From contig JABLTG010000031.1 in the NCBI GenBank assembly GCA_016618085.1, positions 1 through 64,000 of the forward strand: 64,000 nucleotides of DNA, in the 5' to 3' direction. Both the position numbers and the translations under genes were made by a program. How positions within the stretch are numbered: the stretch's first letter is position 1; each line of letters opens with the position of its first letter. This DNA comes from Neovahlkampfia damariscottae (lineage: Eukaryota > Heterolobosea > Selenaionea > Neovahlkampfiida > Neovahlkampfiidae). The notes under the pieces are model-generated. The model was not told the DNA's origin, did not search any database, and was given only the letters and a program-made list of their open reading frames with translations. This document shows, in pieces, positions 53,907 to 64,000 of the stretch.

Positions 53907-54670
53907 TTAAAGATAAGAAAAGTATTTCTTATGTGATTTATTTAATTTAATTAATTTTAAAATTTCATTCTCTGACAAATTTTCAATTTCTTCATTTTTA
54001 TACAATTTTGATTTAACCATTGATTCTTTTAATATTTTTAGAAATTCATCATCCATTTCATTTTGTTTTGAATTTTCTAAATATTTTTCAAATCCTTTTT
54101 CAATTATTCTTTCACTTAATTCTTGATTCATAATTTGTTCCGCGCATGAAAAATTTCGAGGAGCATAAAAATATCTTCCAAAACAAAATCCAAAAACTGA
54201 ACCACCAAAAAAATAATTCTTTACATTTCCAATAGTGAATCTTTGAAATGCTTTTAAAAAAAAATTAATTTTAAAAATATTTACGTTTCGCAGCTGGAAT
54301 ACACAATCCAAAAAAACCAAAAGCAATTGCAAATCCAACTAAATTGTTTAAATTTAATATAAATTATACGTGAAATATTTCTTTTGTACAAAATACAATC
54401 AGGATAATGAGAAGTCACTTTTTTAATTTAATAAAAGAAAACAATTTTACGTTGACCTGATGTTTCTTTCCATTCATTTTCCATATAATCTCTCCACTCT
54501 TCTTTATGATCTCTACTTATAAATCTGTTATAATCTTTGACTAAACGATCAGGTAAAATTTTATCTTTCATTTGTTCTTTTGGTGAACTCAAATAACCAA
54601 TAACTGGATAAATGTAATAAGAATGATAATCATTTAATGATTTTTTTATTTTTTCAAAGTCAAACAACAT
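53907..54670 (-). CDS. Small membrane protein, uncharacterised
   Basis: Four exons (54451-54670, 54370-54417, 54285-54338, 53907-54250) give 221 residues. The N-terminal third is hydrophilic (MLFDFEKIKKSLNDYHSYYI). A hydrophobic helix follows (LGFAIAFGFFGLCIPAA), then a Gly/Phe-rich segment (FTIGNVKNYFFGGSVFGFCF), which could be a second helix. The last 90 residues are helical and charged. Small size, two central helices and no signal peptide fit a mitochondrial inner-membrane or assembly factor, but that is inference. It ends 8 bp from the KMO stop. No family recognised. Confidence 0.6.
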
Positions 54671-54829
54671 CACTTTTCTTTGTTCTTGTAAAGTCTTGAT
54701 AAAAAACGAAATTCAAATGATTGGTTAAAATCAAAATAGTTTAATTGGTCAGTGTTAAACACTATATATATAGTTTGATAAACAACCTGTCAGAAAAATA
54801 TTACATGAAATTTTATTGAATTAACCTTC

Positions 54830-55560
54830 TTATTCTTCAAAATCAGATTCATTCAAGTCATCTGTTTTGATAGATACATCATCTTCAGAGAATTCTTCAA
54901 CTTCGAATTCATAATCGTCTTCATCATAAAAATAATCATCTTCTAATAACGGTGTATTCTTCTTTTTTACAAGTTTTGGCATTTCAAAATCTTTTGGTAA
55001 TTCTTCAAGGGACAACTCAACCAATTTTTTGACTCTTTTATTGAAACCTTCTCTATCTTTTCTGAATTCAACAGAAGCATCAACATTCGCAGGTGATGAT
55101 ATATTTGGGTCACATATCATTGTAATAACACTCAATAAAATACTCTCTGGTGTTTGTACTGGAAGCCATCTCTCCTCAGGTCGTTCTCCTGAAAGAACAT
55201 CTTCACCAGGTGGCTAGATAAAATTAAAACTAAAAAAATCATTTTTTTTACATGTAAAATAGAAATACATACTTTTCCGTTTTCATAAACCTACATTTTT
55301 TTAATTGATTTTTTATTTACATTTGGATGCCAAAACTTTGATTTGAAAGTTAGCGTTGGTGGTTGATATGGATATCCTTCAGGAAACTTTAAGATTGCCT
55401 GAAATATACCACCTTCATACGCTGTTTCTGTTGGTCCAGCAATATAAACTATCCATTCATACATATCACTTTCATCAACTAAATCAATGGCAAAACCGAA
55501 GACAGGTTCTTTTTTTAAATTTTTGAATTGGTTCTGTAGTAATTTTTGTGAGGAAGACAT
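54830..55560 (-). CDS. CDC34/UBE2R-type ubiquitin-conjugating enzyme
   Basis: Exons 55321-55560, 55252-55290 and 54830-55213 give 220 residues. The UBC fold shows GFAIDLVDESDMYEWIVYIA, GGIFQAILKFPEGYPYQPPT, FKSKFWHPNVYENGKVCISI, with the catalytic Cys in the 39-nt middle exon. ERPEERWLPVQTPESILLSV and NVDASVEFRKDR follow. The insertion after the active site (HPPGEDVLSGERPEE) and the long acidic C-terminal tail (YDEDDYEFEVEEFSEDDVSI) are features of CDC34, which works with SCF ligases; the F-box protein at 33018 could be one of its adaptors. The tail is thought to bind the cullin basic canyon. Confidence 0.9.
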
Positions 55561-55723
55561 CAACTGCAAAAATACAACTCAACTTCAATTGTCCAATAAT
55601 AACAATTCAGAAAAATCGGAGCATTGAAAAAAACAAAATAACTTAAATTGGACAATTAAGATCAAAAAAATAAATTTCCTACTTTATGTTCCTTTGACCA
55701 ATTAAATTATTCCAACTAATTTG

Positions 55724-57376
55724 ATGAATACACGTGTACTTATACTTCTAATTTTTTATATGATCTATGTTCTGGGAGATGATCATTATGAAACTTTAGG
55801 AATACATAGAGGTGCAACAGAACGTGATATCAAAAGAGCTTATAAAAAATTAGCCATAAAATTTCATCCAGATCGAAATAAAGGAAATAAAGAGGCAGAA
55901 AAGAAATTCATCAAAGTATCTCACGCATATGACATTTTAAAAGATCCAAAAAAACGTGAAGAATATGATACGTATGGTCAAACACATGAAGAATTTCAAC
56001 AAAGAGGAGGACACCATGGAGGTGACTATGACCACTATTCATCACCGTTCAGTGATCACTATTATGGTCAATATAATCAAGGATTTGATCCATTTGAAAC
56101 TTTTAAACATTTTTTCAATGAAGAGCATCATGATGAAGAAGAGTATGATGAATTTGGAAATGAATTCAATCAAGCAACCAATGTTGAAGTAATGGAATTT
56201 AGTGAATTTGATGCTTTAGTTAACATGGGTACACATCCATTCTCACATCATCCACATTTAATATTTTTATTTTCTGGAAGTAATTTAACAAAAAAGTTCT
56301 AACTTTTTTAGTGAATTGTCATTCATGTTCAACTATATTACAGACTTTAGATAATATACATCATGGTTTAAGTTCATTTATCAATTTTAAAATGATCAAT
56401 ATTGAATTTCAAGAATGGATACCAAAAGAAATTAAAAATCTACCTTCCATCATTTATGTGAAAGAGTTTGAAAATATTTTTTTTAAAAAAATTCAAAAGT
56501 GGTAAAATAGTTGAATTTTCAGATGGTATGTTCTCAAGTCAAACTGTGTTAAATTTTATTCACAAAAATCTACCAAAGAGTGATTTAAAAAAACTCAGAA
56601 ATGAAATTGAAGTAAATTCATTTTTAAGATCAAAAAAGAATGAAATACGTGTTATCTTGTTTTCATTGAAAAAAGAACCTACAATTTTACAAAAAGAGAT
56701 TAATTTTGTTTTCAAAGATTATTTACATTTTCGACATTATTTTGTTCAATCAAAAAATGATCAAATTTTTAAAACATTTAAACAATTGAAATATCAAACA
56801 TTACCAACTATATATATTAAAAATGAAGATAATGATCCAATTTGGCATGATAAAGTTGATAAAGAAATATTATTTGAATTATTTGGTCAACATGGAATTG
56901 AAGAAATTCCAAAAATGAAATCAATTAATATGTTAAATGACTACTGTTTTTATGATGATTATTGTTTTATTTATTCGACAAAATCGAAAAATGTTGAAAA
57001 AAAAACAAAAGAAATTTTGAAATCTTTGAAAAATAAAAAAAACAGAATTTCAATTATTTTGAATCAAAAGAATGAAAATTCCGAAAATTTATATGAAAAA
57101 TTAAAATCAATTTTGAAAATTAAAAAGAAACACTTTTTTGTTTGTTTGAATTTAAAGAGAAAAGAATTTAAAATTTTTAATGATCCAGAATTCAATTCAT
57201 TTCAATTAAAAGATTGGATGGATAAGGTGAAGAATCAAGAATTTCAAAAATTTCAAAGTAATTCTTTTATGAATGAAGACTTCAAAAAAAATTCTTTTTT
57301 GAGAAGATATTCACCTTTGATTATTTCATTTTCATTTTTTATTTTCGTTGTTCTGTTAAGAGTTTTGACAAAATAA
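55724..57376 (+). CDS. ER-type DnaJ with thioredoxin-like region (DNAJC16-like)
   Basis: Exons 55724-56279, 56312-56465 and 56500-57376 give 528 residues. A signal peptide (RVLILLIFYMIYVLG) precedes a J domain with YETLGIHRGATERDIKRAYK and the HPD loop in KFHPDRNKG. A His/Gly-rich stretch follows. Then NCHSCSTIL and NLPSIIYVKDGKIVEFSDG form a thioredoxin-like unit with CHSC as a possible active site. Further alpha/beta segments run to a C-terminal membrane helix (YSPLIISFSFFIFVVLLRVL). The order signal-J-TRX-TM matches metazoan DNAJC16. It would recruit BiP-type Hsp70 on the lumenal side of the ER. Confidence 0.8.
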
Positions 57377-57537
57377 ACTTTCATGTTAAATTAAATTGGT
57401 AATTTTGTTAAATTGATTGTGTTGAAAATGTTAAAAAATTGTTAAAAAAAAACGACCAATCAAAACAATCAACCAATAAAACATTTGGCGCTTGTATTCA
57501 ACCAAACAAAAAAAAAAACGAAAGAAAGAGAAAAGAG

Positions 57538-58874
57538 ATGTCGCAAAACAAAAATAATGATCAAATGGAAGAAGAGGAAATCGAATCCTTGGAAGAAAAA
57601 AATATAAATGAGGAATATAAAATTTGGAAAAAAAACTCAGCGTTTTTATATGACTTGGTACTTACTCATGCTCTTGAATGGCCAAGTTTAACTGTCGAAT
57701 GGTTACCTTTCAAAGAAGAATTCCAAGAAAAAGAATGTTCAGAACAAAAGATTCTATTAGGTACTCATACATCACAAGGAGAACAAAATTATTTGATGAT
57801 TGGAAAAGTTGTTTTACCTTTAGAAGATACAGAAGTAGATGTTAAAAAATATGATTCAAAAAGAAATGAAGTTGGTGGTTTTGGTACTGGTTCTTCTTCA
57901 AAAGCAAAAATTGAAATAATACAAAGAATTAATCATGATGGAGAAGTAAATAAAGCAAGATATTGTCCACAAATGCCAACTTTAATTGCTTCTAAATCAC
58001 CTTCACCAACAATTTATATTTTTGATTATACCAAACATTCAAGTTCACCTTCAAATGATATCTGTCAACCACAATTAAAATTAAAAGGACATAAAAAAGG
58101 TATTCAAAAAAATCATCAATTTTTATCTTTTTAATAGATGGTTATGGTTTAAGTTGGAATCCAAAAATTAAAGGTAGATTATTAAGTGGAAGTGATGATG
58201 GAATTATTTGTTTATGGGATGTTGAAGATAAAACAAAAAATGGTGTTGAATTAAATTCAATTCAATCATTCGTTGAACATTCAGATATTGTTGAAGATGT
58301 TTGTTGGAATAAGTTTCATGATTCAATTTTTGGTTCAGTTTCAGATGATAAAACAATTAGAATTTGGGATACCAGAAAAGGTGAAAAATCAACAAACAAA
58401 ATACAAGGAATTCATAAAAATGAAATCAATTCAATTGATTTTTCACCGTTCAATGAATTTTTATTCATCACAGGATCAGGTGATAAAACAACAAAAATTT
58501 GGGATATGAGAAATCCAAAGACAGATTTACATACTTTAGAAGCACATACTGATGAAATTTTTACAGTTTCTTTTTCACCATTCAATGAAACTATTTTATC
58601 TTCATCTGGATCTGATCGTAGAGTTATGATTTGGGATTTAGCAAGAATTGGAATGGATCAATCATCAGAAGATGCGGAAGATGGTCCTCCTGAATTATTA
58701 TTTATTCATGGTGGTCATACTTCAAAAATTTCAGATTTTTCATGGAATCCAAATAAAGGTGAAGATTGGATGGCAATTTCATCTGCTGAAGATAATGTGA
58801 TTCAAGTTTGGCAAATGGCTGAAAATATTTATCAAGACCAAGATGATTTAATTGATGATTCATTTTTAATTTAA
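57538..58874 (+). CDS. Histone chaperone RBBP4/MSI1 (CAF-1 p48)
   Basis: Exons 57538-58099 and 58138-58874 give 432 residues. The N-terminal helix and first repeat read NEEYKIWKKNSAFLYDLVLT, HALEWPSLTVEWLP, the histone H4-binding signature. The WD40 propeller shows GYGLSWNPKIKGRLLSGSDD, HSDIVEDVCWNKFHDSIFGS, DDKTIRIWDTR, SGDKTTKIWDMRNP, HTDEIFTVSFSPFNETILSS and DRRVMIWDLARIG. QSSEDAEDGPPELLFIHGGH is the conserved acidic PP loop. It serves in chromatin assembly (CAF-1) and in deacetylase and Polycomb-type complexes. It has a single intron, and CCAAT at about 57455 and 57475. Confidence 0.95.
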
Positions 58875-59050
58875 TTATTAAATATTTTCATTTTTAATAT
58901 TAACCTTTTCTATCCAAAATTAAATTTTTAATTTTTTTTTTTTTTTTGGTGTTCTCAATTCAAAAAACGATTTTTTTTTTCAACCAATAAAAAATTTTCC
59001 GTTGGAAAAGTCGTTCGTGAAGAAGTAACGTCAAAAAAAATAGAAAGAAA

Positions 59051-62000
59051 ATGAGTTCTTTTTCAGTGAAAGATATACTCTCAGGACTAAAATCAAAAGA
59101 TTTAAAACAACAAATTGTTGCTCTAAGTTCACTGTCCTCAGTTGAAAAAAAGCTTATAAAACAAATTCCAAAAGATGTTATTAAATTAATGGTTGATCTT
59201 TTAGCAAACTCAGAAAAGAAACCATTAACTGTTTCATGTTTAACCTCTTTTGCTCATCTTTCAACTTTCGACGCTCTCAAACTTACAATTGGACAACAAG
59301 GTGGTATCGCTGCTATTTTACCTCACACTTACTCAAATGACTCAACTGTACAAAAACAAGCAGTAAGAACACTTCATGAACTTTCAACAAATGGTAAGAA
59401 AAAAACAAAAAAAATAAAAAAAAAGATAAAAACCACAATTGGATGATTCCTGGATTTGTTCATTTAATTGGATTACTTCAAAGAGAAGAAAAAGAATTAT
59501 ATAAATTGACTAAAGAAATCTTTCTTCGTGTCATTGAAAGCGAAAACAAACTTCCAGAAGACTTTTTCGACGACGATATAATTTTAAGTTTATTTGTAAT
59601 GTTTGATTCACCACTTCAAGAAAAACAGTTCTGTGCACTTGATTTTATATCAAAAATTATAAATAAAAACGAAAAAGATGCCTTATTACTTTGCGAATAT
59701 GGTTGGTCAAAAAAATTAATTAATATTCAAAGGATTACTTGAACATTTAATCATTTTAATGAAATCAAATAATTTAGAAACTGTTACTCTTTCAATTCAA
59801 ATTTTAAAAAATATTTCAAAATTATCGACCAATATCAAAAAATGGACCGGAGAATTTGAATCTATTCCAATATTTTTTGAATTATTAAAAGGAGCAAAAG
59901 GAAATTTTAATGAAATTATTTTAGAAATATTATATAATATTTCAAGAGAAGAAAAAGAATATGAAGAAAGTATTAATGAAAAAGGAGATAAAACAAAAAA
60001 ATTAATATTCAAAAATGAATTATATGATAATAAAAAAGAGATTCATGAACATGGAACATCAGTTTTATTAAAATTTTTAGATGCATCAAAAAATGATAAA
60101 AAAATGGTCAAATATTCAATTGATATCATTGGAAATATAGCAGTTGAAGAAATAACAAAAAAATTAATCACAAAAGAATTAACTAATTTGTTAATTATAC
60201 TCTTAACATCATCCACTGTTACTTTAGAAATTCGAAAATCTGTACATGAAACAATGGCATCATTTGCAAAAGATGAAGCATGTGTTAAAGAATTAGTTGC
60301 ATGTGAAGTTATGAATAAATTACTTAAAATGTTAAAAGAAAAAAGAGAATCATTATTAGCAATGGAATTATTTGCATCATTAAATCAACATCCTTCTTTT
60401 CAAAGAGAAATATTTGAATCATTTGGTTTAGAAGAAATTAAATCATTTTTAAAATCAGAAATTGAAGAAGAAAGAGATAGTGGTTTAAAAGCATTAATAC
60501 CATTTTCATCAACACCAAATGGAAGAATGCAATTATTACAATTGAATATTATGCCAATTTTAAAAGAAATGTATCAAGATGAAAATGAAAATTTAATTAT
60601 TAAAGCAAATGCAAAAACTCTTTATAAGAAATTAAAAAAAGATCAAAGTTTATATGCATTAAATCCAACCAATAATAATGGAACTTATAATCCAAAAGAA
60701 TTTAAATTTGATTTTGATGAAATTCATAGAATTGATAAAGAATTAGTTGAAACAGTTCAAACAGAAGTTAGTAAAAAGTTAGGTGTAAAAAAATTAAGAA
60801 TGCAAGTTAATTGGAGACAAATTGAAAGAATATCAAATATTGAAGAAAAACAAGATGCCATTTATATGTTAGGAAAAGAAGAAATTTGGGAAGAATTTCA
60901 AACTGCAATTGATTTATTTACATTTGATGAAGAAACTGTTCATTCTTTTAACACAAATATTAAATATATAACTATTGAAGTTGATCATTTAAAAGAAGAT
61001 GAAAAATGTATTGAAATTGATGAATTACAAATGAAATATACAATTCCAATTGATGGTGCTTTATTCTCACCAAAACAAATTGCAGCAATGATTTCAATTC
61101 ATTTACTTGATAGAGATGTAACAGAAGAAATTGAAGAAATTGATGAAAAATATCAAATTGCAGTTGAAGAATTAAAAAAAGTATGTAAAGATTCAAGAAT
61201 ACCAATGTTAGGTGATATTAATATTTTATACTTTCATTTATTATTATCTGATAAATTATACAAAGAATCATTTAAAGAAAATCAAGCAATTGCAGTTTGT
61301 AAAAAAGAAGTTTTAGATTCAAATGAAATGTTCTTAAAAGGATGGAAAATTGTAAAATTGAATTCAAAAGGTTTTTCAAATTGTATCATTTCTAATAATA
61401 TTTTGAAGGTTTAAAACAAGAAAGATTATTAATTTTAACTAATTGGAATTATTATACAATTTGTTATGATTATAAAAAAAAGAAAATTGATTATAGTCAT
61501 ACAAAAATGCATCCTTTAGAAGAAATTGATTCAATTGATATTGGTTTATTAAAACCAAAAAATGTATCTAAAGATGATGTTGTTTCAGTTGATGAAAGAA
61601 TTTATTCATTTAATATTTGGACAAATGATGATGCTAAACATCAAGAAACAAATATTAAATTTGATGATGATGATTTTAAAGATAAAAAGAAATTACAAGG
61701 TGGTGTAATTGGTGGTGCAGCACAATCATTCATTGGATCATTTTATAAAAAAGTTGGTACACCAACTATGAGTTCAACAACATCACCTCCTGATTCGCCA
61801 ACAGATGAACCAATTGAAATTGTGACAGATTCAAAAATTGATGAAGTAGATGAAGATTCAGATACTTTATCAATGGGTGATGATTTATTAACTATTAATG
61901 AAGATGATAAAGAAAGAGATAATGATGGATTGAGATCAAATATTTTTGTTGCACCTGGTGAAGCTATTAGATCAAAACAAAAAATGTTAACTGAAGAAAT

Positions 62001-62205
62001 TTCATGGTGTGTTTGGACAGCTGCTTGTTCATTTAAAAGAGCACAATTACATGAACCATTTTATAAGAATGTTGAAAAACCAGAAGGTTCAATTTTAAGT
62101 TCAATTTATAATTCATTGTCTATTGGTTCATCAAAAACAGATACAAAAACAAAACAACCATTGAAAGATGGAAAATCATCACAAAAAAATCAAAATAAAA
62201 AGTAA
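59051..62205 (+). CDS. Armadillo-repeat protein with possible hSac2-like domain
   Basis: Exons 59051-59393, 59426-59701, 59733-61370 and 61409-62205 give 1,017 residues. The first 500 residues are armadillo-like helical repeats (KLTIGQQGGIAAILPHTYSN, KMVKYSIDIIGNIAVEEITK, IRKSVHETMASFAKDEACVK). A central basic-amphipathic region follows. The part near residue 770, LKQERLLILTNWNYYTICYD, then KMHPLEEIDSIDIGLL, resembles the hSac2/PH-like fold of INPP5F and TPRG1 (L.(V/L)T......Y......I.L..I..I..G). The acidic C-terminus (FDDDDFKDKKK) ends with ISWCVWTAACSFKRAQLHEP. A membrane-trafficking role is inferred only from the PH-like part. No exact counterpart is known to me. Confidence 0.6.
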
Positions 62206-62293
62206 TTTTTAAAAGAAAAAAAATAATGTGAAAAAAAAAAAAGATTCTAATAAGAATTTGACCAATCAAAAGAATTTTTGTATTCAATTTTTC

Positions 62294-63655
62294 ATGGACG
62301 TACAAACTTTGTTGAAACAAGATTGGGAATTTGACCCAGAAGATCCAAGTTTTAAGTCAACTGATATCACAGAAAATGATTTAAATCAAGAAGAAATTGA
62401 AGAAGAAGAACAAAGAAAGTTGTTAATTTCTAAAATAAAAAATAGAAAAGAAAATCCATTGAATCCAACTTTATTTGAAGATAATATACTGAAAGATTTC
62501 ATTGAAAGTGAATTATTATTAGATGAAGAATTAAAAAAACCAATGAATGAAATTATAACTGATGTCACTGGTAAAAGTAAAATTGCAAGACAATTTGAGT
62601 ATTATAAAACTGAAAAGGAACGATTACAATTTAAATTAAGATCTTTAACAGTTGATGATAATTTATTCAAAAAAGCAATAAAAGAACTTTTAAAATTTGA
62701 AAAAGAAAATGAAAAAAATGAATTAATTGAATCAAATAATTTCATTACTTTGACTTTAGTTTTAGATTTTCCAGTTAGAGAAACACATGATTATATTAGA
62801 GTTCCAATTGAATATTCATTATTTTCAACTACAGGTCAAATGGATATTTTTGTCGTTGTTTCAGATGAAAAAGTTGAAGAATATCAAAAAATTTTAGAAG
62901 ATAATTATAAACTTGGTGAATTTGAAGTAGTTTCAGCTACAGATTTTTACAAATTATATCAAAGTTATGTTCAAAAAATTAGACTTTTAAATTCATATGA
63001 TGCATTCTTTCATGATAATACTTTAGACGAAGAAAGAGTTAAAGCATATTTAGGTGCTAAATTTAGATCAAAAAAAAAATTTCCACAAGTATTTGATTCA
63101 GAAAATGGCGCTTCAAATTTATTGGACATTGTTAACAGCTCATATAAATCAACAATTTTAAGTTTAGAAAAAGGTCATACTTCAATTGAAATTAAAATCG
63201 GAAGAACAAATATGAGAGAAATCGATATTCATGAAAATTTAAGAATAGTTTTAAAAAAAGCACCTATGCCAACTGATGTAGTAAAAATGTTCTTGAAAAC
63301 TTCAAATTCACCTGCTTTATGTATTTTTGCAGGAAATCCAAAACCATTTTATGTAACTAAACAATTCAAAAAAGAAAAAAGTTTTGTTCCAACAGAAAAA
63401 GAAGAAGAAATTTTAACACCATTCAAAAAGACAAGAGAAGAACCAAAAGATGTTGAAAAGAAAACTGATGATGTTCCTGTTTTAAAAAAAGTTGATAAAA
63501 TTGTGAAACAAAAAAAAATGACTGAAAAAAAAAAACAACCAAAAGTATCAGCAGTTGTTCAACAAGAAACAGTAGAAGTTCCAGCAGCAACAAAAACAAC
63601 TGTAGCTGTTTCAACTGAAAAAAAGAAAAAAAAAAAAAAGAAAAAAAAAGAATAA
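62294..63655 (+). CDS. Ribosomal L1-domain protein (Cic1/Utp30/RSL1D1-like)
   Basis: A single exon of 453 residues; the ATG at 62294 lies 33 bp after CCAAT. The acidic N-terminus (DITENDLNQEEIEEEEQRKL) is followed by an L1p fold: IRVPIEYSLFSTTGQMDIFV, LLNSYDAFFHDNTLDEERVK, AYLGAKFRSKKKFPQV and ENLRIVLKKA. YDAFF followed by a (K/R)...LG..F..K....P motif is that of nucleolar L1-like proteins that act in pre-rRNA processing rather than of ribosomal L1 itself. The C-terminus is basic and ends in a run of ten or more Lys, coded by a nearly pure A tract, suitable for nucleolar RNA binding. Confidence 0.75.
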   Translation: MDVQTLLKQDWEFDPEDPSFKSTDITENDLNQEEIEEEEQRKLLISKIKNRKENPLNPTLFEDNILKDFIESELLLDEELKKPMNEIITDVTGKSKIARQFEYYKTEKERLQFKLRSLTVDDNLFKKAIKELLKFEKENEKNELIESNNFITLTLVLDFPVRETHDYIRVPIEYSLFSTTGQMDIFVVVSDEKVEEYQKILEDNYKLGEFEVVSATDFYKLYQSYVQKIRLLNSYDAFFHDNTLDEERVKAYLGAKFRSKKKFPQVFDSENGASNLLDIVNSSYKSTILSLEKGHTSIEIKIGRTNMREIDIHENLRIVLKKAPMPTDVVKMFLKTSNSPALCIFAGNPKPFYVTKQFKKEKSFVPTEKEEEILTPFKKTREEPKDVEKKTDDVPVLKKVDKIVKQKKMTEKKKQPKVSAVVQQETVEVPAATKTTVAVSTEKKKKKKKKKKE

Positions 63656-63684
63656 AGCGTCATATAATTTTTAGAGAGAAATAT

Positions 63685-64000
63685 TTATTTTAACCAAAGT
63701 TTCAATCGATAAGCATCTCCTCCACTTAAATAATATTTATGTAATTTTTTATCTCTAACAAAACCCAATTTTTCATACAGGTATAATGCTGCTCCATTGA
63801 AAGTTTCAGTTTCCAATACAACTTCGTCAGCTCCTTCTTTAATCATAGTTTCAATTGCAAGATTTACTAATTTCTTTCCAATTCCTCTTTTTCTATAAGC
63901 TTGATCAACAGCAAGCCTATTTGATTAAAAAAAATAATTAAATTTTTATACATTGCAATATAACCACGTTCTCTACCATTTTTATGTTTGTCCAATTTTG
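63685..64000 (-). CDS. NAA30-like N-terminal acetyltransferase (NatC), partial
   Basis: Two exons run to the right window edge; the 5' end is missing. The GNAT core reads [20 protein letters not shown] (acetyl-CoA loop R-x-x-G-x-G), [40 protein letters not shown] and ends [16 protein letters not shown]. The final block (YYL.G.DA.RLKLWL) is specific to NAA30/Mak3, the catalytic subunit of NatC, which acetylates Met-hydrophobic N-termini. An intron near 63916-63951 splits ATG from CTT in AMLAVD. The substrate-binding beta4 region is beyond the window. Confidence 0.88.

Noticed and set aside
1-64000. Ciliate-type stop reassignment, given AT richness and tiny introns
   Set aside because: TAA, TAG and TGA all end clear genes at conserved C-termini (for example TAG for the first fucosyltransferase and TGA for MsrB and glutamine synthetase).
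1-64000. CRISPR arrays, bacterial operons or rRNA genes
   Set aside because: No spaced direct repeats, no polycistronic layout with ribosome sites, and no rRNA-like conserved blocks were seen.

Overview
This window is nuclear DNA from a very compact, AT-rich, single-celled eukaryote. Nearly every gene is split by GT-AG introns of about 25-45 nt, and exons can be as short as 19 nt. TAA, TAG and TGA all act as stops, so the code is standard. The content includes importin-alpha, exportin-4, Nup98, MAF1, RBBP4, DONSON, CDC34, an exosome subunit and an ESCRT-III regulator, together with Ras, Rho, Arf and RGS signalling and an actin nucleation regulator. This fits a free-living amoeboid or amoeboflagellate protist. 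I cannot fix the lineage from sequence alone; Heterolobosea or Amoebozoa are guesses. Kynurenine 3-monooxygenase and an AlkB-type di-iron oxygenase imply aerobic metabolism. Gene models were spliced by hand and the exon sums were checked to be divisible by three wherever I give exon coordinates.

Layout. 0-12.5 kb: a decayed TnpB/Fanzor-like fragment, RRP42, an EF-hand protein, type III glutamine synthetase, exportin-4, a WW-MyTH4-RhoGAP and uracil-DNA glycosylase. 12.6-26.4 kb: a LIM-RhoGAP-EF-hand protein, an orphan, a MYND gene broken by an internal inversion, a GT10 fucosyltransferase, DONSON, an RWP-RK protein, a secreted PPC-domain protein, ArfGAP-C2, a subtilase, a 7TM-RGS receptor and a lysine-rich orphan. 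26.5-31 kb: a mobile-element graveyard separating two halves of a Ras gene. It holds a DDE transposase remnant and a 2.0 kb element with 23-bp inverted repeats. 31-40.5 kb: a switch-II-less Ras-like protein, GlcNAc kinase, an F-box protein, an IST1 / dead alpha-beta hydrolase fusion, a SPIN90/Ldb17-like protein, Nup98 and MsrB. 40.5-46.3 kb: a stretch with many frameshifts (CDC123, a duplicated membrane protein, a DUF4243 protein, a MYND protein) plus an intact Nudix gene. 46.4-64 kb: AlkB-like, a second fucosyltransferase, MAF1, importin-alpha, KMO, a membrane protein, CDC34, an ER DnaJ, RBBP4, an ARM-repeat protein, an L1-like nucleolar protein and partial NAA30.

Architecture. Convergent neighbours are often separated by 5-25 bp, and divergent neighbours share 40-130 bp promoters. 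Almost every start codon is preceded at about 20-60 bp by a CCAAT box, usually (A/G)CCAATCA, in either orientation. This motif is the dominant regulatory signal of the window and also marks the former promoters of the broken genes. Much of the set belongs to small-GTPase, membrane and actin control, or to core nuclear transport and gene expression.
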